This document shows positions 24,665 to 33,391 of a stretch of 64,000 nucleotides of DNA, one piece after another. The notes below the pieces were generated by a model. It was not told the DNA's origin, searched no databases, and was given only the letters and a program-made list of their open reading frames with translations. Numbering within the stretch: position 1 is the first letter of the stretch; each line of letters begins with the position of its first letter. Made by a program: the position numbers and the translations under genes. The stretch spans positions 1,116,001 through 1,180,000 of the forward strand of contig OZ245999.1 of assembly GCA_965230265.1 (NCBI GenBank). The letters are read 5' to 3'. Origin of the DNA: JAJFKX01 sp965230265 (GTDB taxonomy: Bacteria > Pseudomonadota > Gammaproteobacteria > Xanthomonadales > Wenzhouxiangellaceae).

Positions 24665-24916
24665 ATGGCAAAAAATACCAGTATCTCACTTGGCGATCAC
24701 TTTGAAGGGTTTATCAATCAGCAACTGGCGGAGGGTCGCTACGGTTCTGCCAGTGAGGTTATTCGTGCCAGTTTGCGCCTGCTCGAAGAACATGAGCAAA
24801 AACTGCAAACCCTGCGTCAAGCCTTGATTGATGGTGAGAACAGCGGCGACGCCGGGCCATTAGATATGGATGAGATTATCCGAAAAGCCGAACAAAAAGC
24901 AGGATTGAATGCTTAA
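24665..24916 (+). CDS. parD: ParD-family antitoxin
   Basis: 83 residues from ATG 24665 (AAGGAG 8 bases upstream; the TTG at 24659 is too close). Ribbon-helix-helix N-terminus (NTSISLGDHFEGFINQQL) with the YGSASEVIRASLRLLEE signature of ParD antitoxins, and an acidic C-terminal part that would wrap the toxin. It overlaps parE by 8 bases and has an inverted-repeat operator upstream. The pair should stabilise the element by killing cells that lose it. Confidence 0.9.
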   Translation: MAKNTSISLGDHFEGFINQQLAEGRYGSASEVIRASLRLLEEHEQKLQTLRQALIDGENSGDAGPLDMDEIIRKAEQKAGLNA

Positions 24917-25199
24917 AAAGGTTATTCGTCCCGCGGCTGAGCGGGATTTAAACAAAATTTGGCAGTACACCTATGAGACCTGGGGCCGAGATCAGGCAAG
25001 ATACTATCTTATGAAGATTGATGGCTTCATTGACCAATTAATCGAGCATCCCGGGTTAGGCCGATCCCGTGAAGATATTCGTGTGGGCTATGCCTCGTTT
25101 CAAGTTGAACATCACACCGTTTTTTACACAGTTGAAAACGATGCACTTGTTGTCCAAAGAGTGCTGCACAAAAACATGGACACCGAACGGCATTTGTGA
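24909..25199 (+). CDS. parE: ParE-family toxin
   Basis: 96 residues. RPAAERDLNKIWQYTYETWG and GLGRSREDIRVGYASF ... VQRVLHKNMD match the RelE/ParE fold; ParE toxins poison DNA gyrase, though targets vary. Overlaps parD, start coupled. It appears intact and full length for the family. Confidence 0.9.
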   Translation: MLKKVIRPAAERDLNKIWQYTYETWGRDQARYYLMKIDGFIDQLIEHPGLGRSREDIRVGYASFQVEHHTVFYTVENDALVVQRVLHKNMDTERHL

Positions 25200-25236
25200 A
25201 GTAGTGCTAGTGAAGGGCTTTATATCTTTCCGTTTT

Positions 25237-26568
25237 TTAGGTTTCTATACTTTCAGATGAGTTCCAATATTTCCGGCTCTGTAAAAACTCGGTTGATTCA
25301 GCAGTTTCGGTAAACTCTAAAAGGCTCCCAACTTTCTCCAATAAAACATCTTTAACATCGGACGGCTTGGCGAAGAAAAACTCTTTTCTTTGGTTTACAA
25401 GATTTAATGCATTTTCTTTGAAATGATGATGAAGCTCATTTTCGAGGGTCACAGCGTCTTCTGAGAAAAAGAGGGCATGAACATCAAATTTAAACGGCAC
25501 AGAAGCCCCACTTAGCTCCATAATTCGCTCTTGAGGGTTTAGTCTTCTTGTTAGACCTATTTTGACTATGTTTTCACCAAAAGCTCCTCTATTGGAGATC
25601 ACATACACATAGCCAGAGCGGATGTTCGCGATACGGTAATCGTTTTGATCTATAGCTTCTTGGATTTCTGCCAGTTTTGCTTGAAGCTCAGTGTCTTCTT
25701 CACCGGAGCTTGAGAGTGCCTTGATTGCATTTTCAAGATGAGATTTTTCTTTGTTCAATCGTTCACGTTCTGCGGCAAGTTCTTTTTCAGCTTGCTTTTC
25801 CTCACGTATACGCGCTCGTTCTTCTCGTGCTCGCTCCTTTTCCTCTTGCTTTTTCATCAGCCAATCAGATGTAAGCTCAATTTCTTTTATGCGGAGCTGA
25901 TGATAAGGATCACTTATGCGTATCTCCATCATGCTACCTAGTTTGGCAACTGCCTTAAAAGAGACTTCTAGGCGTTTCTTTGCTGTTTCGACATTGCCAG
26001 CACGTAATGCTCGAATACAGTTATCAGACTCTGCGTTATATGCTCTTAGCATCAACTTACCGAGGTCTCTGGCCATTTTTTGGCCTTTTGCCAGTGAGTT
26101 CTCAAATGTAAAAATGCTAGAAACCTTTACTGCTTCTTGAGCTTTGATCAAAACGACCATTTGTGTTTGGAGAGCTTTTAGCTCGTCTTTATATGCTGCG
26201 GCGCTTTCGAGCGGGTGATGGTAACGGTAGATGCCTACCGACTGGAGAACCTGTTCATCATTAAGATTAATAATACCGCCTTCATCTAATTGATCCTGTA
26301 TCTCCTTTAGCTTTGCATGTAACGATAGGTTCTCTGCTTCTAATTCTTCCCGGCTAAGAGGTAGTTTTTTAGTGTTCGGGCTTGAAGATTCACCGGAGGC
26401 TTCAGTAGTTCTTGGAGCATCATCTACTTCGTGTGATACCCACAGTTTCCAACCTTCAGGAGGAGAAGGCCAACTTTCATCTGGTTTCCAGCCTTCAGGT
26501 GGCTTCCAGTTATCGGGCGGCTTGGGCCAACCTGGAGGTGGGTTAAACTTCAGAGAGTGGTTGCTCAT
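25237..26568 (-). CDS. DUF4041 and T5orf172 (GIY-YIG-like) domain protein
   Basis: 443 residues. N-terminal Trp/Pro repeats (PPGWPKPPDNWKPPEGW, ~10-42), a helical DUF4041-like region (~150-235, LRAYNAESDNCIRAL), a long charged coiled coil (~236-305), then a C-terminal T5orf172 domain (~318-410): GYVYVISN, VKIGLTRR with Arg342, LENELHHHF. T5orf172 belongs to the GIY-YIG nuclease superfamily, so DNA cutting is likely but not proven. The ATG overlaps the stop of the upstream coiled-coil gene (ATGA), so the two are one unit. Similar DUF4041 proteins occur in phage and defence contexts. Confidence 0.75.
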   Translation of the reverse strand: MSNHSLKFNPPPGWPKPPDNWKPPEGWKPDESWPSPPEGWKLWVSHEVDDAPRTTEASGESSSPNTKKLPLSREELEAENLSLHAKLKEIQDQLDEGGIINLNDEQVLQSVGIYRYHHPLESAAAYKDELKALQTQMVVLIKAQEAVKVSSIFTFENSLAKGQKMARDLGKLMLRAYNAESDNCIRALRAGNVETAKKRLEVSFKAVAKLGSMMEIRISDPYHQLRIKEIELTSDWLMKKQEEKERAREERARIREEKQAEKELAAERERLNKEKSHLENAIKALSSSGEEDTELQAKLAEIQEAIDQNDYRIANIRSGYVYVISNRGAFGENIVKIGLTRRLNPQERIMELSGASVPFKFDVHALFFSEDAVTLENELHHHFKENALNLVNQRKEFFFAKPSDVKDVLLEKVGSLLEFTETAESTEFLQSRKYWNSSESIET

Positions 26569-27797
26569 GATTTTCTGATACCTTTTGTATCAACAGCAAC
26601 CAATCCCAGAGGGTCTTTGGATAAAGCAGCATTAAGGTGTTGCAATGTTGCAAGAGGCACAACACCACCGAGTTCAATATCCAAAAAAGCATCTCGTTGG
26701 GTAGCAGCTGCAACAAAAGGAATGAACCCGTATTTTCCTGTGGCGGGATCTGTCTCTGATGTTCCTACTTCTAATGATATCGACTTAATAAGCTCTCGTC
26801 TGTCGGCTTCAAACACTTCATGAAATGATCGAAGTGTTACTTGATAGATAGCACTTGTATAACGGTCTTTTTGAGCTTTCTTAGATAAGGGTGTCGATTT
26901 TATGGTGTCTGAGGTTTTGATATATTTATATGTCTTGATTGCTGGTAATTTGCTTGGGCTTGGCACAGCTACACGCATTGTCAATTCAGCACTCTCCGGA
27001 TCAAACTTAAATTCATGTTCAACATCAAAGTGATCAGGGTAGATTGAGTTCTCTACTACAATGGCTATGTATTCCTCAATAGCTGTAGTGTCTCCATAGC
27101 CCAGGTTGTTGATGAAGTTATCAATATTCTGGTTGTGCTCAATTAATTCAGCCTCAAATCGTTTCTTCTCTTTTTCTAATTTGATGACCCTATCTTGTTC
27201 TTGTTTTGCATGTTTAACTAGATTCTCTTCATGTTGCTTTTCGACATTTTCACATTTTTTTTGCCATTTTTTGAGTTCCTCAATGAGCTGTACTTTAGCT
27301 TTAGTGATTAATGCCTGGTGTTTCTTTTTAACCCCAAAAAAACCTTTGGGCCTTGGAGGTTCTGAATAGATAGGTTTTTTGGGTAGGTCAGGCCTTATAG
27401 GTTCAGAAATAGGCTCTTCAAGATCAGGTCGGTCAAAAGCTGTGTTTTCTGCTGTTTTTTTGAGCTGCTCTAAATCGACATAGTCGTCAAAATCGAGTGT
27501 GTCATGGAGAAGTTTATCTAAATCTAAGTTTTGCTGTTCTAGCGCTTCATTTAACTCTTCAACTTCTTGCTCTTTGGCAGCAATATGATCAAGTTTGACT
27601 TGCTTTTCGTATTCCTTTTGTGCTTTAGCTTGCTGAAGCTGTAGCCTTTTGGCTTCTCTCTCTCTGGCTTTTCTATCTCGTTCTGCCTGCTTAATGGCGC
27701 GATTTTGTTCTCGTACTCTTGCATTGTGTGCACGAACGCGATCCCGTTCTGCTGCTTTTACGGCTCTTACGACACCGCGTATAAACTTGTCAGGCAT
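26565..27797 (-). CDS. Coiled-coil protein paired with DUF4041 nuclease-like protein
   Basis: 410 residues with GGGGG upstream. Residues 1-95 and 170-235 are long, highly charged coiled coils with a Pro-rich segment between them. The C-terminal ~170 residues form a conserved-looking globular part (YTSAIYQVTLRSFHEVFEAD, PFVAAATQRDAFLDIEL, PLATLQHLNAALSKDP), a region I recall from proteins annotated near restriction endonucleases. It has no catalytic motif itself. Translational coupling to the T5orf172 gene suggests a two-component system: a coiled-coil sensor or scaffold and a nuclease. Confidence 0.6.
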   Translation of the reverse strand: MPDKFIRGVVRAVKAAERDRVRAHNARVREQNRAIKQAERDRKAREREAKRLQLQQAKAQKEYEKQVKLDHIAAKEQEVEELNEALEQQNLDLDKLLHDTLDFDDYVDLEQLKKTAENTAFDRPDLEEPISEPIRPDLPKKPIYSEPPRPKGFFGVKKKHQALITKAKVQLIEELKKWQKKCENVEKQHEENLVKHAKQEQDRVIKLEKEKKRFEAELIEHNQNIDNFINNLGYGDTTAIEEYIAIVVENSIYPDHFDVEHEFKFDPESAELTMRVAVPSPSKLPAIKTYKYIKTSDTIKSTPLSKKAQKDRYTSAIYQVTLRSFHEVFEADRRELIKSISLEVGTSETDPATGKYGFIPFVAAATQRDAFLDIELGGVVPLATLQHLNAALSKDPLGLVAVDTKGIRKS

Positions 27798-27931
27798 GTT
27801 TTACCCCCTTAACTTTAAGCATTGAATATCTTCAGTTTATATGATGCTTAAGTAAATTGAAAAGTCAGGTATTACTGTTCTGATACTCGTGAATTTAGAG
27901 AGTCTTATCGCTCATACCCGTTAGATAAAGA

Positions 27932-28486
27932 TTATCGCCTTCTGGCATCACGCTCTTGAGAGAGATTGAGCATTGGAGGTTCGGTAATGTGTTTGGGGTT
28001 AAGCTGCTTTGTAATAGCCGGGTCTGTGCGAGGATTATCCAGCTCCTGTCGTTTTTGATCATATTGCTCAATCAAATTTTCTTGTTCAGGTGAGGTATCC
28101 AGTTCTTTATAAATCTTCGGGTAAGTGACACATTCGATCTGTTGACCAAGCGTGCCATGGCCGCATTCCTGCGCGATGTCCAGCGGCAGGCGATCAAATG
28201 TGTCCCGCATCCACGGGGCGGCACTGACTTCACGGATCAGTACCTCGCCAATCAGCCGCGTGTCATGCCCGGCGGCATAATGCAGCGGTGTCATGTCTTT
28301 ATCATCAGTGATCTCAGGGCTAATATCATTTTGTAGGGCTACAGCCACGCCAACACTATCGCCTGTCTTCACTAGATCAAAGATCGCTTGGAAGTTGTCT
28401 TTGGTTTTTTCTTGCTGTGCGGTCAATTCTTCCGGGCTGAGGCTCGCAATATGCGCATCCAGTTCTTGTAGCGTTTTGATTGTCAT
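27932..28486 (-). CDS. Ankyrin-repeat protein
   Basis: 184 residues; GGAGG 4 bases upstream of the ATG. After a helical N-terminus, DKDMTPLHYAAGHD (~62-75) is a good ankyrin repeat, with weaker repeats on either side (~35-110), and a polar, Pro-containing tail. Ankyrin repeats bind proteins; the partner is likely the product of the gene it overlaps by 4 bases (ATGA). Base composition resembles the mobilization backbone. Confidence 0.65.
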   Translation of the reverse strand: MTIKTLQELDAHIASLSPEELTAQQEKTKDNFQAIFDLVKTGDSVGVAVALQNDISPEITDDKDMTPLHYAAGHDTRLIGEVLIREVSAAPWMRDTFDRLPLDIAQECGHGTLGQQIECVTYPKIYKELDTSPEQENLIEQYDQKRQELDNPRTDPAITKQLNPKHITEPPMLNLSQERDARRR

Positions 28487-29142
28487 GTCGCCTCCAATAA
28501 TTGATCCAACCGCGTTGTCATGTCTGGATCAATCAGCTCGGTTAAGTCAGTGCGTTTTTTCTCGATGGTTTTTAACGCCCGTGTCGTTAAGTTGCGCATC
28601 ACGATAAAAATGTCTTCATCTTGTTCCACGGCTGCGCCCTCATAGACTGTATAAACCGCCGCGCTATCTTCATCAAGAGACTCTTGTCGATGAATAATGG
28701 CGACACGCTGATAGCCGGAACCAGATGCCAGTCGAATGGCGGCATGCTCATGCAGCCTGAATGTACCTGGGGTTTGGTCAATCTCATCAACCCCGCCAAA
28801 CCGTATGAGGGCTTTACCAATCACGGCAATATCAGCTGGGCCTGTTTCACTGATACCAATATCGCCGTATTTTTTAGTGAGATATAAGTGCAAACACGCC
28901 CAAAACTCATAACGGGGTGTTGAGGTACCGTTCAGCATCGTTGCCAAGGTCTGATACAACAGCTTTTTAAGCCATTCATCGGGTAAGCCTGCGGGAATGA
29001 GCAATTTACCCACAAGCTTCATATAAGTGGGGAGCTTCTGGCCTGAGTGATCGAAATCTTCTTGGATTAAACGACGAATAATCCGGCGTTGCGCCGGTGT
29101 GTAGTGAGACTCAAGTCCTAATTTAAGTGGATCAAATGCCAT
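28483..29142 (-). CDS. Hypothetical protein coupled to ankyrin gene
   Basis: 219 residues with GGGG upstream. The N-terminus (YTPAQRRIIRRLIQEDFDHSG) and the following helices could bind DNA but are not a recognisable helix-turn-helix. The middle has beta-like segments (FRLHEHAAIRLASG, AVYTVYEGAAVEQDEDIFIVM). Coupled to the ankyrin-repeat gene and preceded by a 22-bp palindrome. Possibly a regulator of the recombinase region or part of a two-gene cargo module; unassigned. Confidence 0.55.
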   Translation of the reverse strand: MAFDPLKLGLESHYTPAQRRIIRRLIQEDFDHSGQKLPTYMKLVGKLLIPAGLPDEWLKKLLYQTLATMLNGTSTPRYEFWACLHLYLTKKYGDIGISETGPADIAVIGKALIRFGGVDEIDQTPGTFRLHEHAAIRLASGSGYQRVAIIHRQESLDEDSAAVYTVYEGAAVEQDEDIFIVMRNLTTRALKTIEKKRTDLTELIDPDMTTRLDQLLEAT

Positions 29143-29157
29143 TTTTCCCCGCTTATT

Positions 29158-29179
29158 TATAAGATTCTAGAATCTTATA
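29158..29179. promoter_or_regulatory. 22-bp perfect palindrome between divergent operons
   Basis: TATAAGATTCT followed immediately by its exact reverse complement. It lies 16 bases before the start of the minus-strand two-gene operon and ~100 bases before the plus-strand recombinase operon. A perfect, gapless 22-bp palindrome is rare by chance in 64 kb (about 0.015 expected). Most likely an operator for a dimeric repressor controlling one or both directions. Confidence 0.6.
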
Positions 29180-29281
29180 TTTTTTATCTGGTAATCCATA
29201 AATCCTTCATGCCAAGCTTAACTTAGGTGTAAACACACGCACAACTACAACTTATTCGTGTTGTGCGGCATAAGGGTTACC

Positions 29282-29554
29282 ATGAAACCAGATTTTGATA
29301 CATATTTGCCACTGCTCGCAGAACTTGATCTGACCGATGATCAAAAGCGTGAGTATATTCAATTGATCTGGGATATTTTAGAAAACATTGCGGACCGGGC
29401 GTTTGGCTTTGATTCGGTTCAACTCACCATGCAAGCAAAATTTCGTGAGAATGCTGCAGATAGCACTAGTGCTTCGTCCAAGTTAGGTCTAGGATTCAAG
29501 ACACATTCTCAACCAAACAAACGTAAGAAGGACGTTCAGTATGAGCTTCGTTGA
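29282..29554 (+). CDS. Small protein upstream of and overlapping the recombinase gene
   Basis: 90 residues from ATG 29282 (AAGGG 6 bases upstream). Acidic helical N-terminal half (YLPLLAELDLTDDQKREYIQ), polar basic C-terminus. It overlaps the recombinase start by 14 bases, so they share an mRNA. Small genes of this type accompany serine recombinases of such elements; a recombination accessory or regulatory role is possible but not shown. Confidence 0.65.
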   Translation: MKPDFDTYLPLLAELDLTDDQKREYIQLIWDILENIADRAFGFDSVQLTMQAKFRENAADSTSASSKLGLGFKTHSQPNKRKKDVQYELR

Positions 29555-31184
29555 AAAAGCCGTTATTTATACGCGCGTCTCCAGCACCAAACAAAAAACA
29601 CAAGGACACGGTTTAACCTCGCAAGAAACACGATGTCGTGAATATGCGCATTACAACCGCCTTGAGGTTGTCAAAGTCTTTTCTGATGACATGACAGGTG
29701 CAGTGGTCCGTCGCCCAGGGATGGATAGCATGCTGGCCTATGTCCGCAAACACCGTAAACAGCGTCTTTACGTCATCATTGATGAACTCTCACGTATGGC
29801 TCGCGGCATGAATGCCCACATCCAGTTGCGTCTATTGATTGCCAAGGCTGGAGGTAGATTAGCTTCGCCCTCAATGGATTTTGGAGATAGTGCAGATCAA
29901 GTCTTGACTGAAAACATGCTTGCTGCTGCCGCACAGCATCAACGTGACAAAAACGCTGAGCAAACCCTAAACCGTATGCGAGCGCGAATTATGAACGGCT
30001 ATTGGCCGTTTCAGCCTCCCAAGGGCTATCGGCACGAAGCTAAAACTGGCCACGGTAAGATTCTGGTTCGGGATGAACCCATTGCCTCTATTTTACAAGA
30101 AGGATTTGAAGGCTTGGCATCGGGGCGGTTTCAAACACAGGCTGAGTTTAAACGCTTTTTGGAAGCTCAGCCGGATTACCCAAAAGATTTGCCCGATGGA
30201 CAAATCCGATTCCAGCGCATCAAAGAAATTCTCACTAATGTGCTTTATGCCGGATATATCGAGCGCCCTCAATGGGAAGTTTCCCTACGCAAGGCACAAC
30301 ATGAAGGCCTCATCAGCTTTACGGACTTCCAACGTATACAAGATCGGTTGGAAGAAACCGCTCAAGTGCCTGTGCGATTAGATACGCGTGAGGATTTCCC
30401 GTTACGCGGCTTTATCCAATGCGATGATTGCGGCAAGCCAATGACGGCCTGTTGGTCAAAAGGCAAATCCAAATACTACGCCTATTATCTATGCCAGCAT
30501 CGTGGCTGTGACAGCAAAGGCAAATCTATCCCGAAAGATCGACTTGAGGGAGAGTTTGATGAACTGCTCACAGAGCTACGGCCTACACACTACGTGTATG
30601 AACTGGTCAAGACCCTATTCAAAACCATTTGGGATCATAAATCTGCGCAAGCCAGTGAACATATCAAACAGCTTAAAGCCAATATCAAAGCGATTGATCG
30701 TAAGGCTGAACAGCTTATTGAACGTATCATGGATGCAAGCAGCGACTCACTTATTAAAGCCTACGAGAAAAAGCTACAAACACTCGAAAAGGAGAAAACC
30801 ATGCTCACAGAACAAATGGCGATGGCAGGGCAAAGAAAACCAGCTTTTGAAGAGCTTTTCGAACACGCCTTGCGGTTCCTCACTAACCCTAAAAAACTAT
30901 GGAATTCCAATAAGTTAGAAGATAAACGCGCGGCGCTGAAATTGATTTTTGCGCAAAAACTGCAGTATAGCCGTACTCAAGGCTTTCGAACACCTAAAAT
31001 ATCATTGCCTTTCAAAGTGTTAGACCAATTTCAAAACACCAATTTTAAGATGGCGCGCCCGGCAGGACTCGAACCTGCAACCCTCGGCTTAGAAGGCCGA
31101 TGCTCTATCCAGTTGAGCTACGGGCACGCTGCTGGGCTAGGATTATACCGGGCTTGGCGTTTTAATTCCCAGCGAGCGTTTTAG
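29541..31184 (+). CDS. Large serine recombinase (integrase) with host-derived C-terminal end
   Basis: 547 residues. Resolvase domain with VIYTRVSSTKQ (catalytic Ser14), DELSRMARG, then the recombinase domain (~150-270), a zinc ribbon (IQCDDCGKPM ... CQHRGCDSKG) and a long coiled coil. It should integrate and excise the element. The last ~45 codons, from MARPAGLEPATLGLEGR onward, read antisense through tRNA-Arg(TCT) and the DNA beyond it, so the present C-terminus and stop codon come from the host side of the junction. AAGGA lies 8 bases before the start. In the excised circle the end of the protein would differ. Confidence 0.92.
   Translation: MSFVEKAVIYTRVSSTKQKTQGHGLTSQETRCREYAHYNRLEVVKVFSDDMTGAVVRRPGMDSMLAYVRKHRKQRLYVIIDELSRMARGMNAHIQLRLLIAKAGGRLASPSMDFGDSADQVLTENMLAAAAQHQRDKNAEQTLNRMRARIMNGYWPFQPPKGYRHEAKTGHGKILVRDEPIASILQEGFEGLASGRFQTQAEFKRFLEAQPDYPKDLPDGQIRFQRIKEILTNVLYAGYIERPQWEVSLRKAQHEGLISFTDFQRIQDRLEETAQVPVRLDTREDFPLRGFIQCDDCGKPMTACWSKGKSKYYAYYLCQHRGCDSKGKSIPKDRLEGEFDELLTELRPTHYVYELVKTLFKTIWDHKSAQASEHIKQLKANIKAIDRKAEQLIERIMDASSDSLIKAYEKKLQTLEKEKTMLTEQMAMAGQRKPAFEELFEHALRFLTNPKKLWNSNKLEDKRAALKLIFAQKLQYSRTQGFRTPKISLPFKVLDQFQNTNFKMARPAGLEPATLGLEGRCSIQLSYGHAAGLGLYRAWRFNSQRAF
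31051..31127 (-). tRNA. tRNA-Arg(TCT)
   Basis: 77 nt with a full cloverleaf: acceptor GTGCCCG/CGGGCGC, D arm GCTC/GAGC, anticodon loop CTTCTAA (TCT), T loop TTCGAGT and encoded CCA. A TATAAT box lies upstream (minus strand, about 31141-31148). Its 3' end is the right border of the mobile element, and the recombinase frame overlaps it in antisense. Confidence 0.95.
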
Positions 31185-31237
31185 GGTATCTGATTGGCCC
31201 GTTAGATTCCCTTCATAATGGAATCGACGGGGTACAA

Positions 31238-31263
31238 AAAAGCCACCGCAATGGGTGGCTTTT
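31238..31263 (-). terminator. Terminator of M13 peptidase gene
   Basis: AAAGCCACC/GGTGGCTTT-type stem; on the minus strand it is followed by a T run. 20 bases after the stop of the peptidase gene. Confidence 0.8.
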
Positions 31264-31282
31264 AAGTGTGATCTGATGGTAA

Positions 31283-33391
31283 TTACCAAATCGATACACG
31301 TTCTTCTTTTGGCAGGTACATGTCATCGTCTTCGGTGACATTAAAGGCCTCATACCAGGCATCTATATTGCGCACCACACCGTTAATCCGGTTTTCTGGA
31401 GGGCTGTGGGGGTCGGTCAGCAACTGCTGGCGCAAAGCATCTTCACGGGATTTGGCACGCCAAACCTGCGCCCAGGACATAAAGAAGCGTTGGTCGCCAG
31501 TGAAACCGTCCAGTACGGGCGGCTCACCATGCTGTTGTTTGTATTTTTGATAAGCAGAATAGGCCATCTCCAGGCCGCCCAGGTCACCAATGTTCTCACC
31601 CAGGGTTAATTCGCCATCAATGTGCATGCCTTCAATCGGCGAGTAGCCATTGTATTGTTCAACCAGTTTGTCGGAACGCTCTTTGAAAGCACCGTCGGAA
31701 GTGGCAGTCCACCAGTCACGAATTTTTCCGCTTTCATCAAAACGACGTCCCTGGTCATCAAAGCCATGACCAATTTCATGTCCGATTACACCACCGATAG
31801 CACCATAATTAACCGCTGGATCAGCATAGGGGTCAAAAAATGGTGGCTGTAAAATACCTGCAGGGAAGGTGATTTGATTTAACAGCGGGTTGTATGACGC
31901 ATTGACTGTTTGTGGTGGGTATGGCCATTCATCCCGGTCGACCGGACCGCCCAAACGCGATACCTGACGCTGCCAGTCGAATTCATCCACGCGCAGTGAG
32001 TTGCCGAGCATATCATCTGCTTCGATATTCAAGTTGGAATAGTCAATCCACTTTTCTGTATAACCAATGCGAGGTTCAAAGGTAGCCAGCTTGGCGTGTG
32101 CATTGGCTTTGGTTTCCTCATCCATCCATTGATTGTTATCAATGCGATCAGACAGTGCAGCGCGCAGATTGACAACCAATTCATCCATTTGTTGTTTGGC
32201 TTCTGGTGGGAAGTGTCTATCTATGTAGATCTGACCAACCGCTTCACCCAGGTTGTTGTTAACCAGATCCGAGCCGCGTTTCCAGCGTTCACGCTGTTCT
32301 TCGACACCGTTTAAGGTTTTACCAAAGAAATCGAAATTAGCCTGGTCAAAAGCTTCTGACAGCATATCGGCATTATCGCTAACAAAGTGATAGGCCAGGT
32401 AGTCTTTCCATGTTTGCAATGGGGTATCAGCAACGATCTTGGCGCTTTCCTGGATAGCACTGGGTTGTGCAACCACGATACTGGGAACATCACTAAGACC
32501 ATTGTCTCCCAGGATCAGGCTCCAGTTAATCTCTGGTGCTAATTCAGCCAACTGTTGCGGTGACATGGGGTTATAGATTTCCTGGATGTTACGACTGCGG
32601 GCCGGGGTCCAATGAACTTCAGCCAAACGGGTCTCAAGCGCAATGATTGCATCGGCTTTTTCGGCAGCATTTTCAATGCCAGCCAGCTCCTGGATTTTGA
32701 TCACGTAATCGCGATAAGCACGGCGAAACTCGACAAAGCGTTCATCTTCGCTGAGATAGTATTCACGATCTGGCAAACCCAGCCCATTTTGCCCGGCAAA
32801 CAGGGTGTATTTAGTGGTATCGGCCGGGTCAGGCAGAATGCCGACACCAAATGGTGCGGTAGCATAAAGCTTGGCAAAGGCATGCATCAGTTGTTCTTCA
32901 TTGCTGATGGCTGCAACTTCTGCCAGATAGGGGGCCAGAGGCGTAGCACCTTTTTCATTCAGCGCCTGCACATTCATCCAGGTAGCATAGTAATCGCCGA
33001 CTTTTTGTTCTAGCGTACCGGCTTCAGGGGTGCCTTCAGACAGTTCTTCGATAATGGTATTGACCTGCTCAGTAGATCGCTCACGCAAGGCCGTGAAAAT
33101 GCCGTAATTAGCGCGATCAGCAGGTATCTGGAAAGTGTCCAGCCATTGCCCGTTTACGTATTGGGCAAAGTCATCGCCAGGGTCGGCGCTGGTTTTCATT
33201 TGTTCCAGATCGATTCCCCAATCACCCAACTCGGGCTGATTAAGCTCAACCGTGTTATCAACTGGTTGTGCGGGTGTGTCATTGTCTGTGGAAGCAGATA
33301 CAGAGACTGCCTGAGTAGATTCAGGCTCTGTGTTTTGCCCGCAGGCGCTTAAGATCAGGGCAATAGTGGTTGCCAGTAATAATTTGTTCAT
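31283..33391 (-). CDS. M13-family (neprilysin/PepO-type) metallopeptidase, lipoprotein
   Basis: 702 residues. Lipobox LSAC at the end of the signal peptide (Cys ~17) makes it a lipoprotein, probably in the periplasm or on the outer membrane. VIGHEIGHGFDDQG carries the HExxH zinc site, GENIGDLGG the third ligand Glu, and NASYNPLLNQI the substrate-binding NAxY region, all in M13 order. The C-terminus ends in a typical short aromatic tail. Oligopeptides are the usual substrates. A paralogue lies at 51655-53778. First host gene beyond the tRNA-Arg border. Confidence 0.93.
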   Translation of the reverse strand: MNKLLLATTIALILSACGQNTEPESTQAVSVSASTDNDTPAQPVDNTVELNQPELGDWGIDLEQMKTSADPGDDFAQYVNGQWLDTFQIPADRANYGIFTALRERSTEQVNTIIEELSEGTPEAGTLEQKVGDYYATWMNVQALNEKGATPLAPYLAEVAAISNEEQLMHAFAKLYATAPFGVGILPDPADTTKYTLFAGQNGLGLPDREYYLSEDERFVEFRRAYRDYVIKIQELAGIENAAEKADAIIALETRLAEVHWTPARSRNIQEIYNPMSPQQLAELAPEINWSLILGDNGLSDVPSIVVAQPSAIQESAKIVADTPLQTWKDYLAYHFVSDNADMLSEAFDQANFDFFGKTLNGVEEQRERWKRGSDLVNNNLGEAVGQIYIDRHFPPEAKQQMDELVVNLRAALSDRIDNNQWMDEETKANAHAKLATFEPRIGYTEKWIDYSNLNIEADDMLGNSLRVDEFDWQRQVSRLGGPVDRDEWPYPPQTVNASYNPLLNQITFPAGILQPPFFDPYADPAVNYGAIGGVIGHEIGHGFDDQGRRFDESGKIRDWWTATSDGAFKERSDKLVEQYNGYSPIEGMHIDGELTLGENIGDLGGLEMAYSAYQKYKQQHGEPPVLDGFTGDQRFFMSWAQVWRAKSREDALRQQLLTDPHSPPENRINGVVRNIDAWYEAFNVTEDDDMYLPKEERVSIW

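Larger units (their letters stand above)
3140..31050. mobile_element. Integrative mobilizable element in the tRNA-Arg(TCT) 3' flank (left edge approximate)
   Basis: The segment is bounded on the right by a large serine recombinase that abuts and reads into tRNA-Arg(TCT), and on the left by host genes and a mobC-relaxase pair. It contains mobilization genes, a VirD4/TraG-type coupling protein, ArdA antirestriction, a RadC-like protein, parDE and many AT-richer accessory genes, with no mating-pore genes seen. That combination fits an integrative mobilizable element transferred by a helper conjugation system. The right edge is close to 31050; the left edge lies somewhere in 3137-3480. Confidence 0.75.
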
